10,140 nt of DNA. Origin: Nitrospirota bacterium (lineage in GTDB: Bacteria > Nitrospirota > Nitrospiria > Nitrospirales > Nitrospiraceae). The stretch is taken from contig VBOM01000099.1 of assembly GCA_005877535.1 (NCBI GenBank), forward strand, positions 1-10,140. The letters are read 5' to 3'. Under the pieces are notes generated by a model. It ran no database searches and was not told the DNA's origin. It was given only the letters and a program-made list of their open reading frames with translations. Position numbers and translations under genes: made by a program. Shown here piece after piece: positions 6,707 to 10,140 of this stretch. Within the stretch, counting starts at the first letter, position 1; each line of letters starts with the position of its first letter.

Positions 6707-7567
6707 GTGGCGGCACGATTGATTGACGGCAAAGCATTGGCATTGCAGGTACGTGAGCGGTTGGCAACCGAATCAGCTGCAGTCTTGGCTAAGACCGGGA
6801 TGAGGCCCGGCCTGGCAACAATTTTGGTGGGCGACGATCCCGCCTCGCATCTCTATGTCAAGAGCAAGCAGAAAGCCTGTGATGCGGCGGGCATCTATAT
6901 CGACGATCACAAATTGCCGACGAGCACGGTGCAAGCAGAGTTGTTGGCCTTGATCGAGAAGGAGAACGCCGATCCCAAGATCCACGGGATTTTGATTCAG
7001 CTGCCGCTTCCGAAGCATATCGACAGCAAAGTCGTACTCGAAGCGGTGTCGCCGGACAAGGACGCAGACGGGTTTCATCCATACAATTTCGGTCGACTCG
7101 TTGAGGGGCATCCGGTGTTTGAAGCCTGCACGCCGAAGGGCGTCATCAAGATGATCGAATCCACCGGCGTGAGTATCGAAGGGAAGCGCGCCGTCGTATT
7201 GGGACGGAGTAACATCGTTGGCAAGCCGTTGGCACTCATGTTGCTCCAACGCCACGCCACGGTGACGATTTGTCACTCCAAGACGAAGGATTTGCCGGGG
7301 GTCTGCCGAGAAGCCGAGCTGCTGCTGGTCGCGATTGGGAAAGCCAAGTTTGTCACGGCCGACATGGTGCAAGACGGGGCTGTCGTGATCGATGTGGGGA
7401 CGAACCGGCTCCCCAACGGGAAAGTCGTTGGCGATGTTGACTTTGAACCGGTCAGTCAAAAGGCGGCATGGATCAGTCCTGTGCCTGGTGGTGTAGGGCC
7501 GATGACGATTGCGATGCTGCTGGACAACACGGTGGAGTCTGCTAAGAGAAAGGCAGGGATGATGTGA
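6707..7567 (+). CDS. folD: Bifunctional methylene-THF dehydrogenase / methenyl-THF cyclohydrolase
   Basis: Interconverts 5,10-methylene-, 5,10-methenyl- and 10-formyl-tetrahydrofolate in the cytoplasm using NADP. From the GTG at 6707 it has 286 residues, the usual size. Tyr50 and Lys54 in the YVKSKQKAC motif sit at the same numbers as the catalytic residues in E. coli FolD. GILIQLPLPKH, the PDKDADGFHP segment, the nucleotide-binding GRSNIVGKP and the C-terminal PVPGGVGPMT signature are all intact. It has its own candidate promoter and a very strong Shine-Dalgarno. Downstream lie metF and panB, both users of 5,10-methylene-THF, so the cluster is functionally coherent, although a structured gap of about 300 bases separates folD from metF. 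Confidence 0.97.
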   Translation: MAARLIDGKALALQVRERLATESAAVLAKTGMRPGLATILVGDDPASHLYVKSKQKACDAAGIYIDDHKLPTSTVQAELLALIEKENADPKIHGILIQLPLPKHIDSKVVLEAVSPDKDADGFHPYNFGRLVEGHPVFEACTPKGVIKMIESTGVSIEGKRAVVLGRSNIVGKPLALMLLQRHATVTICHSKTKDLPGVCREAELLLVAIGKAKFVTADMVQDGAVVIDVGTNRLPNGKVVGDVDFEPVSQKAAWISPVPGGVGPMTIAMLLDNTVESAKRKAGMM

Positions 7568-7587
7568 GGCGGCTGGGTGTGCTCCTG

Positions 7588-7718
7588 TGTTCGCGCAACG
7601 CGCTGCTTCAGAAGGGTCGGAGGGGAGTGGCCAGGTGCCCTTCTTGCTCGCAGAACGCGCACGATGAAGCTGTGCTCGTCCGATGCGCGCAGTAAAGGGC
7701 AGCCTTGGCCACTCCCCT
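7588..7718 (+). repeat. Structured intergenic element with inverted repeat and 20-base repeats
   Basis: Most of the first half of the 299-base gap between folD and metF. AGGGGAGTGGCCA (7621-7633) is perfectly complementary to TGGCCACTCCCCT (7706-7718), and TGCCC (7636-7640) pairs with GGGCA (7697-7701), giving a stem of about 20 bp with two small bulges. The enclosed loop holds two related 20-mers: TGCTCGCAGAACGCGCACGA (7645-7664) and TGCTCGTCCGATGCGCGCAG (7673-7692). A third relative, TGTTCGCGCAACGCGCTGCT, lies before the stem at 7588-7607. The 7673 copy also matches 4301-4320. It may be a dispersed repeat, a small transposon relic, or a transcribed RNA element; I cannot tell which. No T-run follows, so it is not a classical terminator. 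Confidence 0.55.
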
Positions 7719-7723
7719 AAAAT

Positions 7724-7833
7724 GGAGGTGTGGCAAAGTGGTAGGCCCTCGCTTGGGACAAGGGCGCGTCTGGGCGCGCACAGGGCGGGCGGGTGAGATA
7801 GTGCGCGTGCGATGGAGCGACCCCTCCACCTCT
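7724..7833 (+). other. GC-rich structured leader before metF, partly tRNA-like
   Basis: Second part of the folD-metF gap. GGAGGTG (7724-7730) can close with CACCTCT (7827-7833, one G-U pair). Inside is GCGCG (7764-7768) with CGCGC (7775-7779) around a 6-base loop. Bases 7747-7763 resemble a tRNA-Pro anticodon arm (CCTCG, loop CTTGGGA, CAAGG; one mismatch), and AAAGTGGTAG upstream resembles a D-loop. No T-arm is present, so I do not call a tRNA. Bases 7834-7866 carry only a Shine-Dalgarno-like AGGA at 7855-7858 before the metF ATG. Confidence 0.3.
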
Positions 7834-7866
7834 TAGTCTTAGAGGAACAAGGTTAGGAACGAACTC

Positions 7867-8584
7867 ATGAGTCGAGAACCGCGGCGGTTGAAGGATGTGC
7901 TCGATCAGGGACAGTTTGCTGTCACGATCGAGTACAATCCCCCCAAAGGCACCAACATTTCAGGTGTATTAGCTCATGGGTGCCTCCATGCTCGGTATCC
8001 ACAATATTCTGTGCCTCACCGGGGACTATCCGACCGTGGGGGACCACAAAGAAGCAAAGCCGGTTTATGATCTAGACTCCGTCCAAGTGATGCAGCTCGT
8101 GCAGGGACTCAACAACGGGCGGGATCTTGCTGGGAACAAGTTAGATGGTGCGACGCAGTTTACCATTGGGGCTGCAGTGACTCCGGAAGCCGATCCGCTG
8201 GGCCCCATGCTCGCTAAGTTTGAAGTGAAGGTGAAAGCGGGGGCCCAGTTTTTCCAGACGCAGGCGATTTACCATCCGGAGGAGTTTGCGTCCTTCATGA
8301 GGGCGGTGCGCCCCTTCAAGGTCAAAGTGCTGGCGGGCATTCTCGTTCTCCGGAACGCCAAGATGGCGGAATTCATGAACGCGAATATTCCTGGCGTATC
8401 AGTCCCCCAGGAGATGATCGACGAACTCAGGGCTGCTGGCCCCGAGCGCGCGGAGGATGTGGGGGTGGACATCGCGGTGCGGACGATCAAGACAGTGCGG
8501 CCTCATTGCGACGGGGTTCATATTATGGCCATCAAGGCCACGCACAGGCTGGTTGACATTATCACCAAAGCGGAAGTGGGATGA
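7867..8584 (+). pseudogene. metF: Methylenetetrahydrofolate reductase, disrupted by internal deletion and frameshift
   Basis: Intact MetF reduces 5,10-methylene-THF to 5-methyl-THF for methionine synthesis. Here two pieces in different frames make up the gene. The first starts at ATG 7867 (AGGA 8 bases upstream) and gives a normal N-terminus through TIEYNPPKGTNISGVL, with the catalytic Glu at residue 22; from about 7972 it reads unrelated residues to a stop at 8068-8070. The second piece, in another frame from about 7971 to the TGA at 8582-8584, resumes as MGASMLGIHN and LTGDYP and continues to a normal C-terminus. In E. coli MetF the Glu of FEFFPP (28) and Asp of RGD (120) are 92 residues apart; here the matching codons are only 94 bases apart. 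About 60 codons are therefore missing and the frame is shifted. It could be a real pseudogene or an assembly error. panB overlaps its stop by 4 bases. Confidence 0.85.
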
Positions 8585-9372
8585 TGACAATTCCCGAGTT
8601 TCAGCAGCACAAGCGCGACAAGAAGAAACTCATTGTCATCACTGCCTATGACGCGCTCTTTGCACGCATTGTCGAACAGGCCGGCATCGAGGCGATTCTG
8701 GTCGGGGATTCACTGGGTGTGGTCGTACAGGGGAATGCCAATACGCTCTCTGTGACAATGGACGACATGCTCTACCATACAAAGCTTGTCGCTGGGGCTG
8801 CCCAACGAGCGCTCGTCATCGGCGATATGCCATTCATGTCTTATCAAGCCGGCCACGAAGACGCGCTTCGCAATGCAGGACGGTTTCTGCAGGCTGGAGC
8901 TCACGCAATCAAGCTGGAAGGCGGCGCAGTTGTGGTCGATCATGTGGCTGCGATGACCAATATTGGCATTCCGGTGATGGGGCATCTCGGCATGACTCCA
9001 CAATCTGTTCATCGATATGGCGGCTACAAAGTACAGGGGAAAGAATCAGATCATGCGCTGGTTTTGCTGAATGATGCCAAGGCCCTCGAAGCAGCCGGCG
9101 CCTTCGCCATCGTGCTCGAAGCGATTCCTGCCGAGCTGGCCAAGACCATTACGGAACAATTGACCATTCCGACAATTGGAATCGGGGCTGGTCCCCACTG
9201 TGACGGTCAAATCCTCGTTCTCTATGACCTCCTCGGACTCTTCGATGAGTTTGTGCCGAAGTTTGTCAAACCCTATGCCCATTTCAAGGCCGATGCGCTC
9301 CAAGCGCTCCGTCGCTACAAAGAAGAGGTCGAGCAAGGCAAGTTTCCGAGCGACTCCGAGTCCTACCACTAA
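8581..9372 (+). CDS. panB: 3-methyl-2-oxobutanoate hydroxymethyltransferase
   Basis: First committed step of pantothenate (and so coenzyme A) synthesis: transfers the one-carbon unit of 5,10-methylene-THF to 2-oxoisovalerate, giving ketopantoate. It has 263 residues, the usual length. The metal-binding and catalytic residues are in place: Asp43 in VGDSLG, Asp82 in GDMPF, Lys111 and Glu113 in KLEGG, and the catalytic Glu180 in VLEAIP. The signatures HLGMTPQSVHRYGGYKVQGK and GIGAGPHCDGQ are intact. Start at 8581 or the adjacent ATG 8584 (GGAAG at 8572-8576 gives better spacing to 8584). The ATG overlaps the metF stop (ATGA), suggesting translational coupling that the metF lesion could disturb. 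A long palindrome begins one base after its stop codon. Confidence 0.97.
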   Translation: MMTIPEFQQHKRDKKKLIVITAYDALFARIVEQAGIEAILVGDSLGVVVQGNANTLSVTMDDMLYHTKLVAGAAQRALVIGDMPFMSYQAGHEDALRNAGRFLQAGAHAIKLEGGAVVVDHVAAMTNIGIPVMGHLGMTPQSVHRYGGYKVQGKESDHALVLLNDAKALEAAGAFAIVLEAIPAELAKTITEQLTIPTIGIGAGPHCDGQILVLYDLLGLFDEFVPKFVKPYAHFKADALQALRRYKEEVEQGKFPSDSESYH

Positions 9373-9497
9373 CAGGCTGCTGAAAAAGGTCCCCAACGTC
9401 GTTCTCGGGTCGAAATAATCCTCAACGTACTCCAGAGGGTACGCCTCCGGTTCTTTCTCGCCTGCGGCCTCGTTGGCTGACCTTTTTGAGCAGCCTG
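9373..9497. repeat. 125-base near-perfect palindromic repeat element
   Basis: The outer arms CAGGCTGCTGAAAAAGGTC (9373-9391) and GACCTTTTTGAGCAGCCTG (9479-9497) are complementary at 18 of 19 bases. CCAACG (9393-9398) pairs with CGTTGG further in. The exact centre is a hairpin, CGTAC-T-CCAGAGG-GTACG (9426-9443), and partial complementarity lies between. The whole element can fold into one long hairpin. It starts directly after the panB TAA. I associate this sequence with repeats scattered at gene ends in Nitrospira genomes, which is recollection and was not searched. It may act as a bidirectional terminator or be a non-autonomous mobile element. Confidence 0.75.
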
Positions 9498-9538
9498 ATT
9501 TCCGTGTCTGCTTTCGCCTCTGCAGCTGGGTTCACCGA

Positions 9539-9566
9539 AGACTTGCGCCCTTGTAGATGCAAGTCT
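9539..9566 (+). promoter_or_regulatory. Dyad and possible promoter before the HNH gene
   Basis: AGACTTGC (9539-9546) and GCAAGTCT (9559-9566) are perfect 8-base inverted arms 12 bases apart. They overlap a weak promoter candidate: TTGCGC (9543-9548), 17 bases, TAGAAT (9566-9571). The position fits an operator for an autoregulated gene, or a small hairpin; the role is inference. The rest of 9498-9598 shows nothing else, apart from AT-rich sequence near the start codon. Confidence 0.35.
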
Positions 9567-9598
9567 AGAATCCCTCATTCATAAATATTGGTGTTTTC

Positions 9599-10140
9599 AT
9601 GGACGATTATCAGGGCAAAAAGCTAATGCAAGAATTCGTGGACTTCCTATTGCCATTGCTGAAACCTTACGAGGTCACAATTTATCTGTACCTCTTGCGG
9701 AAGAGTCATCTCGGAACCGGATTACCTCAAGTGCGAGTCGGAAAGAGAACAATTTCCAGAGACTGTGGACAAGGAACGCGATCAGTTTCAGGGGGAAACT
9801 TCAAGCACATAACCGATGTGCTCAAAGCATTAGAATCGAAAGAATGCATATCAATAGGAGACACAACGCGTGACGGCACCCTTTACAGTGTCAAGCTCCC
9901 ATACGAGATCCCGGTTGCTAGAAAACGAATGGCAGCATCTAATGCTCTGGTGCAGCCGTTGAATTACTATTCAGATCCGCGTCTTCGAAAAGAGCTGTTT
10001 GAGCGAGATAAATGGAAATGTCAGTATTGCGGGGAAAAAGTGACAGAGAAAAACGCCACATCGGATCACCGCGTCCCTCAGGCCAAGAATGGAACAGACT
10101 TGCCAGAGAATCTAGCGACATGTTGTTTCGTCTGTAACTC
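9599..10140 (+). CDS. HNH endonuclease with N-terminal winged-helix-like domain, 3' partial
   Basis: An open frame from ATG 9599 to the window edge (180 complete codons, no stop). Residues about 10-103 look like a winged-helix DNA-binding domain: a helical start (FVDFLLPLLKPYEVTIYLYLLRK), TISRDCGQGTRSV, a recognition-type helix (FKHITDVLKALESKECISI) and a wing ending GTLYSVKLP. Residues 128-180 are an HNH nuclease domain: C141-x2-C144 (CQYC), D156-H157, N171 and C176-x2-C179, with the domain's end missing. The base composition is AT-richer than the genes before it (about 43% GC in 9601-9660 against about 65% in 1501-1560, hand counts) and it uses ATA, AGA and TTA codons, suggesting transfer. 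No strong Shine-Dalgarno is seen. It could belong to a defence locus, prophage or plasmid-derived island; the neighbours that would decide are outside the window. Confidence 0.8.
   Translation, partial: MDDYQGKKLMQEFVDFLLPLLKPYEVTIYLYLLRKSHLGTGLPQVRVGKRTISRDCGQGTRSVSGGNFKHITDVLKALESKECISIGDTTRDGTLYSVKLPYEIPVARKRMAASNALVQPLNYYSDPRLRKELFERDKWKCQYCGEKVTEKNATSDHRVPQAKNGTDLPENLATCCFVCN

Noticed and set aside
6544..6726. Small plus-strand open frame in the NHL-folD gap
   Set aside because: No homology that I recognise, no good ribosome binding site, and it runs into folD in a different frame across the folD promoter and Shine-Dalgarno.
7724..7833. A functional tRNA-Pro gene
   Set aside because: No T-arm with a GTTC-type loop, one mismatch in the anticodon stem, and the D-stem and anticodon stem compete for the same base.
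7821..7834. Minus-strand AAGAGGTGGAGGGG resembling part of a SAM-I riboswitch
   Set aside because: Wrong strand for metF, and the other conserved SAM-I segments (such as AAACCCGGCAACC) are absent.
9373..9497. CRISPR array or insertion sequence at the palindrome
   Set aside because: There is one symmetric unit with no spaced direct repeats and no transposase frame.
9939..10121. Minus-strand 60-codon open frame opposite the HNH domain
   Set aside because: Antisense to a clear HNH motif and without recognisable features.

Overview
The window reads as a bacterial chromosome segment, most likely from a Nitrospira-type bacterium (Nitrospirota). That placement is inference. It rests on gene order, moderately high GC, the protein flavour of the housekeeping genes, and an intergenic palindrome after panB that I associate from memory with Nitrospira genomes. 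No search was run.

Layout. (1) Bases 1-2935, plus strand: the end of a conserved fatty-acid-synthesis operon, fabG (5' truncated by the window edge), acpP and fabF, followed by rnc (RNase III). (2) 2998-4245, plus: a tandem pair of paralogous cyclophilin-type peptidyl-prolyl isomerases, the first with an ordinary signal peptide and the second with a lipoprotein signal. (3) 4369-6455, minus: a three-gene unit transcribed as secreted NHL-type beta-propeller, then a Cys/His-rich protein of unknown function, then a small PilZ-domain protein. The first two overlap by 4 bases. It converges on the isomerases and diverges from folD, with a good sigma70-like promoter. (4) 6707-9372, plus: folD, a structured intergenic region of about 300 bases, a broken metF and panB. 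This is a one-carbon/folate cluster in which FolD interconverts the methylene-THF that both MetF and PanB use. (5) 9373-9497: a 125-base near-perfect palindrome starting directly after the panB stop codon. (6) 9599-end: an AT-richer, probably acquired gene with a predicted winged-helix N-terminus and an HNH nuclease domain, cut by the window edge.

The most notable features are these. metF has lost about 60 internal codons and is also frameshifted. Two kinds of intergenic repeat or palindrome are present: the element after panB, and a hairpin region after folD that shares a 20-mer with the 3' side of the second isomerase. The propeller/Cys-His/PilZ unit has no function I can name and is the best candidate for an undescribed system. 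The rest of the window is ordinary core metabolism.
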